A DNA stretch of 64,000 nucleotides from Flavivirga sp. 57AJ16. Lineage in GTDB: Bacteria; Bacteroidota; Bacteroidia; Flavobacteriales; Flavobacteriaceae. A program made the position numbers and the translations under genes. The stretch's first letter is position 1; each line of letters starts with the position of its first letter. Location: the NCBI RefSeq assembly GCF_028736925.1, contig NZ_JAQZAT010000011.1, forward strand, positions 62,001 to 126,000, read 5' to 3'. Shown here piece by piece: positions 7,891 to 17,451 of the stretch. The notes under the pieces are model-generated. The model was not told where the DNA came from. It ran no database searches and saw only the letters and a list, made by a program, of their open reading frames with translations.

Positions 7891-9069
7891 ATGAATAAAG
7901 AAGTAGTTATTGTATCGGCTGCAAGAACTCCAATAGGTAGTTTTTTAGGAGCCCTGTCCACTATTCCTGCTCCAAAACTGGGGGCTATTGCTATTAAAGG
8001 GGCCTTGGATAAAATAGGCCTAAACCCCGAATTAATTGAAGAAGTTCTAATGGGCAATGTCGTACAAGCCGGAACAGGTCAAGCTCCCGCTAGACAAGCT
8101 GCTATTTATGCCGGAATACCCAATACGGTCCCATGCACTACTGTTAATAAAGTGTGTGCATCTGGAATGAAAGCAGTTATGCAAGCTGCACAAACTATTG
8201 CGCTTGGCAACGCAGATATTGTTGTTGCTGGAGGCATGGAAAACATGAGTTTAATTCCTCATTATTTACATGCTCGAACCGGTACTAAATTTGGGCCTAC
8301 GTCATTAATTGATGGTATGCAAAAGGACGGCTTGGTAGATGCTTACGATCAAAATGCTATGGGGGTTTGTGCTGATGCTTGTGCCACAGAATATAAATTC
8401 TCAAGAGAGGAACAAGATGCTTTCGCCATACAATCCTATAATCGTTCTGCCGCCGCATGGGATGCCGGGAAATTTGACAATGAAGTTGTTCCTGTTGAAG
8501 TACCTCAGCGTCGTGGAGAACCATTAATAGTTAATAGAGATGAAGAGTTTACCAATGTAAAAATAGATAAAATCCCACAGTTACGTGCTGCATTTACTAA
8601 AGATGGCACTGTAACAGCGGCTAATGCTTCAACCATCAATGATGGAGCTGGCGCCATGATTTTGATGAGTAAAGCTAAAGCTAGCGAATTGGGATTAACG
8701 CCCTTGGCAACCATAAAAAGTTATGCTGACGCTGCTCAAGAACCCAAATGGTTCACAACGGCCCCAGCAAAAGCACTGCCAAAAGCTTTGAATAAAGCTG
8801 GAATTAAAATGAACGATGTTGACTATTTTGAATTTAACGAAGCTTTTTCCGTAGTTGGCTTAGCCAATATGAAAATCCTGGGATTGAATGACAGCAATGT
8901 AAATGTTAATGGTGGAGCTGTATCGTTGGGCCACCCTTTAGGTTGCTCTGGTGTTAGAATTATAATCACGTTATTAAATGTTTTAGAACAAAACAATGCT
9001 AAAATAGGAGCAGCAGCCATTTGTAACGGTGGCGGTGGTGCGTCTGCAATTGTTATAGAACGTTCGTAA
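7891..9069 (+). CDS. Acetyl-CoA C-acetyltransferase (thiolase)
   Basis: This 392-aa enzyme has all thiolase signatures: the nucleophile Cys in NKVCASGMKA (about residue 90), GGMENMS, NEAFSVVG with the active-site His-side loop, GHPLGCSG, and the C-terminal CNGGGGASA with the second catalytic Cys. It joins or cleaves acetoacetyl-CoA in fatty-acid, ketone or mevalonate metabolism. Length and motifs favour an acetyl-CoA acetyltransferase over a FadA-type long-chain thiolase, but this cannot be settled by eye. It is transcribed alone, with an AT-rich leader before the ATG. Confidence 0.92.
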   Translation: MNKEVVIVSAARTPIGSFLGALSTIPAPKLGAIAIKGALDKIGLNPELIEEVLMGNVVQAGTGQAPARQAAIYAGIPNTVPCTTVNKVCASGMKAVMQAAQTIALGNADIVVAGGMENMSLIPHYLHARTGTKFGPTSLIDGMQKDGLVDAYDQNAMGVCADACATEYKFSREEQDAFAIQSYNRSAAAWDAGKFDNEVVPVEVPQRRGEPLIVNRDEEFTNVKIDKIPQLRAAFTKDGTVTAANASTINDGAGAMILMSKAKASELGLTPLATIKSYADAAQEPKWFTTAPAKALPKALNKAGIKMNDVDYFEFNEAFSVVGLANMKILGLNDSNVNVNGGAVSLGHPLGCSGVRIIITLLNVLEQNNAKIGAAAICNGGGGASAIVIERS

Positions 9070-9287
9070 TATTAAATATTTTTATTGTTATTATTTATTA
9101 TGAAACATCTATAACTAAAAAGTTCGATACCCAAGGACAATGATTATATAGATGCTACATGTGACAAATAAAAAACAATACATATAAACACATGAAATAC
9201 TCTTTAAAATTTTTATTCAGCAATTTGATATTCCTCACCAATAATTGCATAAATAGTCAATAGTCATACCCAATAGATAATAACTTT

Positions 9288-10037
9288 ATGCAATACGGAA
9301 TTTGTAATTTAAGCATTGTTCCCCTTAGAGATGAGCCAGCAGACACCAGTGAACTTGTATCCCAAGTAATCTATGGTGACATTTTTAAAGTCTTGGAGCA
9401 ACGTAAAAACTGGAGTAAAATTCGTTTAGCTTTTGATGCTTATGAAGGCTGGATTGACAACAAACAATATCTTGAAATTACAGAAAGTGCATATAAATCT
9501 TTAAATAGCGCCCCCTGTAAACTCTCTATTGATTTGGTAGAGTTTATTGAAGATAGCGATAACCAGCTACATCCTATTTTATTAGGATCTACCCTAAATG
9601 GGCTATCCTATTTAAATCATAAACATGAGGGCAATAGTATAGAAGGTAAAAAAAACAAGGACAACATTATTCAAACAGCATTTTTATATTTAAACACGCC
9701 GTATCTCTGGGGCGGAAAAACACCATTTGGTATAGATTGCTCTGGTCTTACCCAAATGGTTTATAAATTAAACGGCTATAAACTATTACGTGATGCATCA
9801 CAGCAAGCTACCCAAGGAGAGGCCTTGAGTTTTATTGAGGAAAGCGAACCTGGCGATTTGGCCTTTTTTGATAATAGTGAAGGTATCATAACACATGTAG
9901 GAATTATTATGAAAGATAATTACATTATACATGCGCACGGCAAAGTTAGAATTGATAGATTGGACCACTCGGGTATTTATAATGTTGACAAAAAAATGCA
10001 CACGCATAAATTACGAGTCATAAAAAAAATAATATAA
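9288..10037 (+). CDS. C40 family peptidase (NlpC/P60) with SH3 domain
   Basis: The N-terminal bacterial SH3-like region (about residues 1-65; VPLRDEPADTSELVSQVIYG, WSKIRLAFDAYEGWID) precedes an NlpC/P60 domain (about 125-245). The catalytic Cys lies in TPFGIDCSGLTQMVYK and the His in ITHVGIIMKDNYIIHAHG. Such enzymes cut peptidoglycan stem peptides (gamma-D-Glu to meso-Dap). No signal peptide is evident: the protein starts directly with the SH3 fold, as in many cytoplasmic YkfC-like homologues, so it could act on recycled muropeptides (inference). It is convergent with the TPR gene, with a shared terminator. Confidence 0.88.
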   Translation: MQYGICNLSIVPLRDEPADTSELVSQVIYGDIFKVLEQRKNWSKIRLAFDAYEGWIDNKQYLEITESAYKSLNSAPCKLSIDLVEFIEDSDNQLHPILLGSTLNGLSYLNHKHEGNSIEGKKNKDNIIQTAFLYLNTPYLWGGKTPFGIDCSGLTQMVYKLNGYKLLRDASQQATQGEALSFIEESEPGDLAFFDNSEGIITHVGIIMKDNYIIHAHGKVRIDRLDHSGIYNVDKKMHTHKLRVIKKII

Positions 10038-10068
10038 AAAAGGGGCGAATTAAATTCGCCCCTTTTTT
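10036..10068. terminator. Bidirectional rho-independent terminator
   Basis: A 15-bp stem (AAAAAAGGGGCGAAT and its complement) surrounds a TAA loop, with A and T runs on both sides. It lies between convergent NlpC/P60 and TPR genes and can serve both. Confidence 0.9.
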
Positions 10069-10090
10069 ATATTATTCAAGTATATGTAGA

Positions 10091-11350
10091 TTAGTTTGCA
10101 TTTTCTTCTTCAAGAACAGCCACTTTTTCTTTCATACTTTTATATTTATCGGTTTCCCCTAGAATACTATAAATATTCATCAAGGTTTTTGCCGCACTAA
10201 TACTCTTAGGATTAATCTCAAGTGCTTTGGTTAGGTAAGGCACGGCTTCTTTATAAAGATTTTGACGCTCTTCCCTTAACTCATCATAGCGCTTATTATC
10301 AGCTTTGGAAGATCCCAAACCATTCATCTCTTCGATCATTGATTCTTCTTTGCTTAAAACTAAAGCTGCTAAATTTATATAGGCATTTATATATTCTGGA
10401 TCTAACTCTATGGCTTTTTCGTAATATGCTTTTGCTTCTGTAACCTGATTGGATTCTGCAGCTATAACTCCTAAATTATATTGTAATTCAGGGTTCGTAG
10501 GATCCATTTGCGTCGCTTTTTTCAATAAGCTTTTAAACTCTTCCGTATTGCCCATTTTATAATGAACATTTGCTTCGGATAATATTAAATTAACATCGTT
10601 AGGGCTTTCTGCTCTTGCTTCTTTCATTGCTGCAATCGCTTTTTCATTATCGCCTTTATTAACATATATAAGAGCCACATTTTTTACAATCTCTGGTTTT
10701 TTTGACTCTGATACACGTTCAATTGGATCAATATGTGTTTTAGCTTTAACAGAAATATCACGCATATTTTTATTGTTAAATGCCTCTTCTTCTCCTGTCT
10801 TAACATTTGTTGCATAATACTGTGTTGCAACACCTGTGTATCCTAAATTTTTAAGTTCTTCATAAAGCTCTAAAGCTCTATCATATTCTTGAACATTCAC
10901 TGCTGTTGCTGCTGCGTAATAAAGAAATACCGTGTCTTTTTCTGTAGCTCTATAAGATTTTTCAAAAAACACAGAAGCTTTTGAATAATCCTTTTCCTCA
11001 TAAGCACTATTTCCTTTAACCAATAGCCCATTGGCCATATCTTGCTTTAATTGGTTTATTTCGGACGTATATCCCTTTTCAACTTTACTTAGGTTAACCA
11101 AAGCAGCATCAATATCGGCTATGGACCCTTTCCCTCCAGCATACAAGGCTTCTCCACTTAAATAATAAAACTTTGCTTTTGCTTTATCATCCATTTCAGA
11201 CATTAATGATTCTGCTTGTTTTAAAGCAGCTTTTGCCTCTGCATATTTTGTTCCTTTAATAGCTCTTTCTGCTGTTTTCAACTCTTTTTTCTGCGCAAAT
11301 GCAAATACGCTTACTAAAAAGGTCAAAGCTATAATTAACTGTTTTCTCAT
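10091..11350 (-). CDS. Tetratricopeptide-repeat protein, secreted/periplasmic
   Basis: MRKQLIIALTFLVSVFAFAQ is a signal peptide. The mature protein is a helical repeat: successive TPR units are visible at about 30-60, 110-150 (AYEEKDYSKASVFFEKSYRA), 225-260, 275-335 (PELQYNLGVIAAESNQVTEA, YYEKAIELDPEYINAYINLA) and 365-400. It begins 17 bp after gyrA on the same strand and is probably its operon partner, a pairing common in Flavobacteriaceae. The partner protein is unknown; TPR domains bind other proteins. Confidence 0.88.
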   Translation of the reverse strand: MRKQLIIALTFLVSVFAFAQKKELKTAERAIKGTKYAEAKAALKQAESLMSEMDDKAKAKFYYLSGEALYAGGKGSIADIDAALVNLSKVEKGYTSEINQLKQDMANGLLVKGNSAYEEKDYSKASVFFEKSYRATEKDTVFLYYAAATAVNVQEYDRALELYEELKNLGYTGVATQYYATNVKTGEEEAFNNKNMRDISVKAKTHIDPIERVSESKKPEIVKNVALIYVNKGDNEKAIAAMKEARAESPNDVNLILSEANVHYKMGNTEEFKSLLKKATQMDPTNPELQYNLGVIAAESNQVTEAKAYYEKAIELDPEYINAYINLAALVLSKEESMIEEMNGLGSSKADNKRYDELREERQNLYKEAVPYLTKALEINPKSISAAKTLMNIYSILGETDKYKSMKEKVAVLEEENAN

Positions 11351-11367
11351 TTTATAAAATATTATTA

Positions 11368-13935
11368 TTAATTCTCGGTATTATTATCCTCTGCACTTGT
11401 ATCAAGAGTTGTGCCATCCTCTAAATTATTAGTATTCTCAGTAGTTTCAGGTTCTTCAACCTCCACTTCATCTTCATCATGCACGACTTTAGCAACCGCA
11501 GCTATGGAATCGTTCCCTTTTAAATTGATCAGTTTAACTCCTTGAGTGGCTCTTCCCATAACACGTAAATCTGCCACGACCATACGTATAGCAATACCTG
11601 ATTTATTAATAATCATTAAATCATCACTATCCGTAACACTTTTTATTGCTACTAAATTTCCTGTTTTCGCTGTTATAGAAATGGTTTTAACACCTTTTCC
11701 TCCTCTGTTAGTAATTCTATATACCGGTTCTCCATCTATAGGGTCATCAATATACGTCCGCTTACCATAACCATTTTCAGAAACTACAAGCACAGACTCT
11801 TCTTGAGGGTTTTCAATAGTAACCATACCTATAACTTCGTCTTTATCATGAGCAAGCCTAATACCTCTAACCCCAGAAGCGCCTCGTCCCATAGGTCTCG
11901 TTTTTGCTTCTTCAAAACGAATCGCTTTGCCAGATTTAAGTGCAAGCATGACCTGACTATTTCCTGTGGTTAATTTTGCTTCCAACAACTCATCATTGTC
12001 TTTAATTGTTATCGCATTAATACCATTGGTTCTAGGACGCGAATACTGCTCTAAAGACGTTTTCTTAACTTGGCCATTCTTAGTAGCCATAATAACATAG
12101 TGACTATTAATATAATCTTCATCTTTTAAATCCTGAGTACAAATGAAGGCCATTACCTTATCATCCTGCTCAATATTTATCAAGTTTTGAATAGCACGCC
12201 CTTTTGAGGTTTTGCTACCTTCTGGGATTTCATAAACACGCATCCAGAAACATTTTCCTTTTTGCGTAAAGAACAACATATACTGGTGATTAGTACCTAC
12301 AAATAAATGCTCCAAGAAATCTTCATTACGGGTCTTTGATGCTTTTTGCCCAACGCCTCCTCTATTTTGTGTTTTATATTCTGTAAGTGATGTACGCTTA
12401 ATATAACCTGCATGCGAAATGGTAATGACCACTTTTTCATCAGGAATCATATCTTCAATACTTAAATCACCGCCCGCATATTCGATAACAGAACGACGCT
12501 CATCTCCATATTTGTCCCTAACAACCTCCAACTCTTCCTTAATGATAGCCATTCGACGTTCTTTTTTGTCTAAAATATCTTTAAGGTCGATAATCGTTTT
12601 CATAATATCTTCATATTCTGAACGCAATTTATCTTGCTCTAAACCTGTCAATTGGCGCAAGCGCATTTCGACAATGGCCTTGGCTTGAATTTCTGAAAGT
12701 TCAAAACGTTTAATTAAGTTTTCTCGGGCTTCATCGGCATTAGAAGATGCCCTAATGATGGCAATAACTTCATCAATATTATCCGAAGCTATAATTAACC
12801 CTTCTAAAATATGAGCACGTTCTTCCGCTTTACGTAATTCATAAGTGGTTCGCCTTACAACAACTTCATGTCTATGTTCAACGAAATAATGAATCAAATC
12901 TTTTAAGTTCAACAACTGTGGACGCCCATTTACCAATGCAATATTATTCACACTAAACGAAGACTGCAAAGCTGTATACTTAAATAACTTGTTTAATACA
13001 ATGTTTGGAATAGCATCACGTTTTAAAACATATACAATACGCATACCATTTCTATCAGATTCATCGCGAATAGTAGAAATCCCTTCTAGTTTTTTATCGT
13101 TTACCAAGTCTGCAGTTTTCTTGATCATATCTGCTTTGTTCACTTGGTAAGGAATCTCATCAACTATAATACATTCGCGTCCGTTTACCTCTTCAATATT
13201 AGTTTTGGCACGTATCACGATCCTGCCTCGTCCTGTATGAAACGCCTCTTTAACCCCGTCGTAACCATAAATAGTTCCACCTGTTGGAAAATCAGGAGCT
13301 TTAACATGCGTAATTAATTCATCGATTTCAATATCATTATTTTCAATATAAGCAATAGTACCATTAACGACTTCGGTTAAATTATGTGGAGGCATGTTAG
13401 TAGCCATACCTACAGCAATCCCTGATGCTCCATTAACTAAAAGTCCTGGGATGCGTGTTGGCAAAACAGTAGGTTCTTGCAAAGTATCGTCAAAATTCAA
13501 TTTGTGGTCAACTGTTTCTTTATCAATATCTGCCAACATGTCCTCAGATATTTTACGCATACGTGCTTCCGTATAACGCATTGCAGCAGGGCTGTCCCCA
13601 TCTATAGAACCAAAATTTCCTTGTCCGTCAACAAGCATATAACGCAAACTCCATTCTTGAGCCATACGTACCATAGCATCATAAACAGAAGTATCACCAT
13701 GCGGGTGATATTTACCTAAAACCTCCCCAACTATTCTTGCGGATTTTTTATGTGCCGTATTAGCTCTAACACCCAATTCATGCATCCCAAAAAGCACACG
13801 TCTATGAACTGGTTTTAAACCATCTCTTACATCTGGTAAAGCACGTGACACAATGACCGACATTGAATAATCAATGTAAGCCGATTTCATCTCATCTTCT
13901 ATATTAATAGGAATCAATTTTTCTCCTTCTGTCAT
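11368..13935 (-). CDS. gyrA: DNA gyrase subunit A
   Basis: The 855-aa subunit cuts and rejoins DNA. The catalytic tyrosine is Tyr121 in [10 protein letters not shown]. The quinolone-determining region reads [10 protein letters not shown], giving Thr82 and Asp86; threonine at the position of E. coli Ser83 is the ordinary state in several flavobacteria, so it is not by itself a resistance mutation. The C-terminal beta-pinwheel contains QNRGGVG at the GyrA-box position and a NRGGKG repeat later. The acidic tail ([17 protein letters not shown]...) is typical. It heads a short operon with the TPR gene and diverges from clpC. Confidence 0.97.
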   Translation of the reverse strand: MTEGEKLIPINIEDEMKSAYIDYSMSVIVSRALPDVRDGLKPVHRRVLFGMHELGVRANTAHKKSARIVGEVLGKYHPHGDTSVYDAMVRMAQEWSLRYMLVDGQGNFGSIDGDSPAAMRYTEARMRKISEDMLADIDKETVDHKLNFDDTLQEPTVLPTRIPGLLVNGASGIAVGMATNMPPHNLTEVVNGTIAYIENNDIEIDELITHVKAPDFPTGGTIYGYDGVKEAFHTGRGRIVIRAKTNIEEVNGRECIIVDEIPYQVNKADMIKKTADLVNDKKLEGISTIRDESDRNGMRIVYVLKRDAIPNIVLNKLFKYTALQSSFSVNNIALVNGRPQLLNLKDLIHYFVEHRHEVVVRRTTYELRKAEERAHILEGLIIASDNIDEVIAIIRASSNADEARENLIKRFELSEIQAKAIVEMRLRQLTGLEQDKLRSEYEDIMKTIIDLKDILDKKERRMAIIKEELEVVRDKYGDERRSVIEYAGGDLSIEDMIPDEKVVITISHAGYIKRTSLTEYKTQNRGGVGQKASKTRNEDFLEHLFVGTNHQYMLFFTQKGKCFWMRVYEIPEGSKTSKGRAIQNLINIEQDDKVMAFICTQDLKDEDYINSHYVIMATKNGQVKKTSLEQYSRPRTNGINAITIKDNDELLEAKLTTGNSQVMLALKSGKAIRFEEAKTRPMGRGASGVRGIRLAHDKDEVIGMVTIENPQEESVLVVSENGYGKRTYIDDPIDGEPVYRITNRGGKGVKTISITAKTGNLVAIKSVTDSDDLMIINKSGIAIRMVVADLRVMGRATQGVKLINLKGNDSIAAVAKVVHDEDEVEVEEPETTENTNNLEDGTTLDTSAEDNNTEN

Positions 13936-14196
13936 ATAAAATTTAGTTTAATTTTTATAAGTATTTCAAAACGTGCTAATATAAGAATTTCATTAGTCAC
14001 AGTAAGACTATTAGCATACTTTTTCATGTTTTTTTATTAACAATTTAAGGTTGTTTTTTAGTTAATAAGTATGCCGCTAAAAGTTTTGATTTTATAAAGT
14101 TTTTTTCGTCAATTAGCAACTTACAGACAATTTAAGGTATAGTTTTTGCCTTTAGTGAAATGTTTTAGTATTTTTAATGCAGATAAGGACACGATT

Positions 14197-16743
14197 ATGG
14201 ATGACAATTTTTCCCCAAGAGTAAAGGACGTAATTGCATATAGCAAAGAAGAGGCACTAAGATTAGGCCATGATTTTATTGGTACCGAGCACTTAATGCT
14301 TGGGCTTTTGCGTGACGGTAGCGGCAAAGCCATTAATATATTGAATGCTTTAGATATAGATTTAAATCATTTGAGACGCAAAGTTGAAATATTAAGCCCT
14401 GCAAACTCAAATATTACTGTAGCTTCTAATCAAAAAAAGAACTTACACCTTACCAGGCAAGCAGAGCGCGCTTTAAAAACCACATTTTTAGAAGCCAAAC
14501 TATTTCAAAGCTCTTCCATAAACACAGCTCATTTATTATTATGCATTTTAAGAAATGAAAACGACCCTACTACAAAGCTTTTAAATAAACTAAAAGTTGA
14601 CTACGACAATGTTAAAGAACAATTTAAGCTTATGATTACAAACGACAATGATTACATAGAACCCAAATCCGAATTTCAAGATGACGACATGAATACCGAA
14701 GGCGATACTTCCAAGGAAAATATTTTTAATACGCCTGCCGGAAAAACAAATAAGAAGTCCAAAACACCTGTTTTAGATAATTTTGGACGTGATTTAACCG
14801 CTTTGGCGGAAGAAGGAAAGCTTGACCCTGTTGTTGGTCGTGAAAAGGAAATACAACGAGTCTCACAGATTTTAAGTAGACGTAAAAAAAACAACCCGCT
14901 TTTAATTGGCGAACCTGGTGTTGGTAAATCTGCCATTGCCGAAGGTCTGGCCCTTAGAATTGTTAAGCGTAAAGTGTCGCGTATTTTATTTAATAAACGT
15001 GTTGTGACTTTAGATTTAGCCAGTTTAGTTGCTGGAACTAAATATCGTGGACAGTTTGAAGAACGCATGAAAGCTGTTATGAATGAACTTGAAAAGAATG
15101 ACGATGTGATCCTTTTCATTGATGAAATCCATACCATTGTCGGTGCTGGTGGAGCCACAGGAAGTTTAGATGCTTCCAATATGTTTAAACCTGCTTTAGC
15201 ACGTGGAGAAATTCAATGCATTGGCGCCACAACTTTAGATGAATACAGACAGTATATTGAAAAAGATGGTGCTTTAGAACGTCGTTTTCAGAAAGTGATT
15301 GTTGAGCCTACTACAGTTGAAGAAACCATAGAAATCCTTAACAATATAAAAGGCAAGTACGAAGAACACCATAACGTCGATTACACACCAGAAGCCATTA
15401 AAGCCTGCGTTAAGTTAACAAACAGATACATGACGGAGCGTTTTTTACCGGACAAAGCTATTGATGCTTTAGATGAAGCGGGATCTCGTGTACATATAAC
15501 CAATATCGACGTTCCTAAACAAATTCTAGAACTCGAAAAGCAACTGGAAGGTATTAAAGAAACTAAAAATGCCGTTGTAAGAAAGCAAAAATATGAAGAA
15601 GCCGCTAAACTTAGAGATGATGAAAAACGCATTGAAAAAGAATTAGCCGTTGCTCAGGAAAAATGGGAAGAAGACACTAAACAACATAGAGAAATTGTCA
15701 CTGAAGATAATGTTGCCGATGTGGTCTCCATGATGACAGGAGTGCCCGTAAATAGAATTGCACAGACAGAAATTAATAAGCTGGCCGAGTTGCCAAACCT
15801 TATTAAGGGCAAAGTGATAGGACAAGACGATGCCGTTGCTAAAGTCGTAAAAGCGATACAACGAAACCGTGCCGGACTTAAAGATCCTAATAAACCTATT
15901 GGTTCGTTCATCTTTTTAGGCCAAACTGGTGTCGGTAAAACACAGTTAGCTAAAGTATTATCTAGAGAACTATTTGATAGTGAAGAATCGCTCGTTAGAA
16001 TTGATATGAGTGAGTATATGGAAAAATTTGCCATTTCTAGGCTAGTTGGAGCACCTCCAGGATATGTTGGCTATGAAGAAGGTGGTCAATTAACCGAAAA
16101 AGTAAGACGTAAACCATATGCCGTTATATTGTTAGATGAGATAGAAAAAGCACACCCCGATGTCTTTAATATGCTACTTCAAGTCCTCGATGATGGTTAC
16201 TTAACAGATAGTTTAGGAAGAAAAATTGATTTTAGAAATACGATCATCATTATGACATCAAATATTGGTGCTAGAAAACTTAAGGATTTTGGAACAGGTA
16301 TAGGGTTTGGAACAGCATCACAAAAAGCTCAAGAAGATGCTAATGCCAGAAGTGTTATTGAGAATGCACTAAAAAAATCCTTTGCCCCCGAGTTTTTAAA
16401 TAGAATTGACGATGTCGTGGTATTTAATGCTTTAGAGAAAGAGGACATTAACAAAATCATAGATATTGAGCTGGAAAAACTTTTAGCAAGAATTAAAGGA
16501 TTAGGCTATACCTTAAAACTTAGTAGTAGTGCTAAAGATTATATTGCAGAAAAAGGTTTCGACAAACAATATGGAGCAAGACCTTTAAAAAGAGCTATTC
16601 AAAAGTATATTGAAGATGCTTTAGCTGAAGAAATTATTACCTCCCATCTTGAAGAAGGTGATAAAATTAAAATTGATTTAGACAAAACAACCAAAGAGCT
16701 AAAAATATCAATAGATAAAGCTGAAAAACCCGCGGAGTCTTAA
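14197..16743 (+). CDS. clpC: ATP-dependent Clp protease ATP-binding subunit ClpC
   Basis: Two N-terminal Clp repeats (FSPRVKDVIAYSKEEALRLG; LTRQAERALKTTFLEAKLFQ) are followed by the first AAA+ domain (Walker A GEPGVGKSA, Walker B VILFIDEIHT), a middle domain with a UVR motif (YEEAAKLRDDEKRIEKEL), and the second AAA+ domain (GQTGVGKTQ, ILLDEIEKAH). It unfolds substrates for ClpP. The ATG at 14197 is chosen because it gives the family start MDDNFSPRVKDVI; an in-frame TTG at 14146 would add 17 unrelated residues. The resulting length of 848 aa is normal. It stands alone, divergent from gyrA, and ends in a strong terminator. Confidence 0.95.
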   Translation: MDDNFSPRVKDVIAYSKEEALRLGHDFIGTEHLMLGLLRDGSGKAINILNALDIDLNHLRRKVEILSPANSNITVASNQKKNLHLTRQAERALKTTFLEAKLFQSSSINTAHLLLCILRNENDPTTKLLNKLKVDYDNVKEQFKLMITNDNDYIEPKSEFQDDDMNTEGDTSKENIFNTPAGKTNKKSKTPVLDNFGRDLTALAEEGKLDPVVGREKEIQRVSQILSRRKKNNPLLIGEPGVGKSAIAEGLALRIVKRKVSRILFNKRVVTLDLASLVAGTKYRGQFEERMKAVMNELEKNDDVILFIDEIHTIVGAGGATGSLDASNMFKPALARGEIQCIGATTLDEYRQYIEKDGALERRFQKVIVEPTTVEETIEILNNIKGKYEEHHNVDYTPEAIKACVKLTNRYMTERFLPDKAIDALDEAGSRVHITNIDVPKQILELEKQLEGIKETKNAVVRKQKYEEAAKLRDDEKRIEKELAVAQEKWEEDTKQHREIVTEDNVADVVSMMTGVPVNRIAQTEINKLAELPNLIKGKVIGQDDAVAKVVKAIQRNRAGLKDPNKPIGSFIFLGQTGVGKTQLAKVLSRELFDSEESLVRIDMSEYMEKFAISRLVGAPPGYVGYEEGGQLTEKVRRKPYAVILLDEIEKAHPDVFNMLLQVLDDGYLTDSLGRKIDFRNTIIIMTSNIGARKLKDFGTGIGFGTASQKAQEDANARSVIENALKKSFAPEFLNRIDDVVVFNALEKEDINKIIDIELEKLLARIKGLGYTLKLSSSAKDYIAEKGFDKQYGARPLKRAIQKYIEDALAEEIITSHLEEGDKIKIDLDKTTKELKISIDKAEKPAES

Positions 16744-16753
16744 AAAGCTTGTT

Positions 16754-16786
16754 AAAAAACCCGAAAATTAATTTTCGGGTTTTTTT
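16754..16786 (+). terminator. Terminator after clpC
   Basis: The stem AACCCGAAAATT / AATTTTCGGGTT is followed by a run of seven T, 11 bp after the clpC stop. It is a classic intrinsic terminator. Confidence 0.9.
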
Positions 16787-16830
16787 CTTTTAAATGGCCC
16801 CCTCTCGCTTAAAGCAATTTAAATATAGTA

Positions 16831-17289
16831 TTAGAGAGGAACTAGATAAGAATTCTTAATTTCCCCCATAACAAAAGTACTGTGTGCACTTCCTATGTTT
16901 TGTAATTCTCCCAAATGATTTAGAACAAAATTTTGGTAGTCCTTCATGTCTTTCACCAAAACCTTTAGCAAAAAATCATAATCTCCAGAAATATTATAAC
17001 ATTCAATAACTTCATCTAAAGAGAGAATATCCTTTACAAATTGATTTCCAATTTTACGGGTATGCTCTTTAAGCCTTATATTACAAAATACCATAAGCCC
17101 CCTATCTAACTTTTCAGAATCTAAAATGGCTTTATATTTTTTAATATAGCCTTCCTTTTCTAATTTTTTCACCCTTTCAAATACCGGTGTTGTAGACAAA
17201 TTAACCTTAGCGGCTAATTCCTTAGTCGTTAAATTAGAATTGTTTTGAAGTATGTTCAAGATGCGTAAATCTATTTTATCTAATGGCAT
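16831..17289 (-). CDS. Lrp/AsnC family transcriptional regulator
   Basis: The 152-aa protein has the N-terminal HTH (IDLRILNILQNNSNLTTKEL, VNLSTTPVFERVKKLEKEGYI, residues about 5-55) and a C-terminal RAM domain (about 70-150; ISGDYDFLLKVLVKDMKDYQ). These proteins form octamers that sense amino acids. It is divergent from metE across a 162-bp intergenic region, so regulation of methionine synthesis is the simplest hypothesis (inference from position). Confidence 0.92.
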   Translation of the reverse strand: MPLDKIDLRILNILQNNSNLTTKELAAKVNLSTTPVFERVKKLEKEGYIKKYKAILDSEKLDRGLMVFCNIRLKEHTRKIGNQFVKDILSLDEVIECYNISGDYDFLLKVLVKDMKDYQNFVLNHLGELQNIGSAHSTFVMGEIKNSYLVPL

Positions 17290-17416
17290 TATAGAATTAT
17301 TTTCTGTCCAACCTTTTTTTAAACAGCTTTAAAAGATCAAAAAACTTTAATTAATCACAAAAATAGTTATTACAACCAAATAATCCATATTTATCAATAT
17401 AAAAAATCTATAAAAC

Positions 17417-17424
17417 TAACTTTG
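17417..17424 (+). promoter_or_regulatory. Putative -7 box of the metE promoter
   Basis: TAACTTTG matches the Bacteroidota TAnnTTTG -7 box exactly and lies 27 bp before the metE ATG. No perfect -33 TTTG is present at the expected distance. No SAM riboswitch fold was found in the 162-bp leader region. Confidence 0.45.
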
Positions 17425-17451
17425 CTTAGACATAAAAAATAATATCAATTT

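Noticed and set aside
13394-13719. Frames opposite gyrA
   Set aside because: They are reverse-strand shadows of a highly conserved gene and lack motifs.
11368-13935. GyrA Thr82 as a quinolone-resistance mutation
   Set aside because: Threonine at this position is an ordinary residue in several flavobacteria, so resistance cannot be inferred.
14146-14196. Upstream TTG start of clpC
   Set aside because: The 17 added residues do not match ClpC, and the ATG at 14197 gives the conserved start.
17290-17451. SAM riboswitch upstream of metE
   Set aside because: No stems or conserved motifs of SAM-I or SAM-II classes could be seen; control by the Lrp-type protein is simpler.
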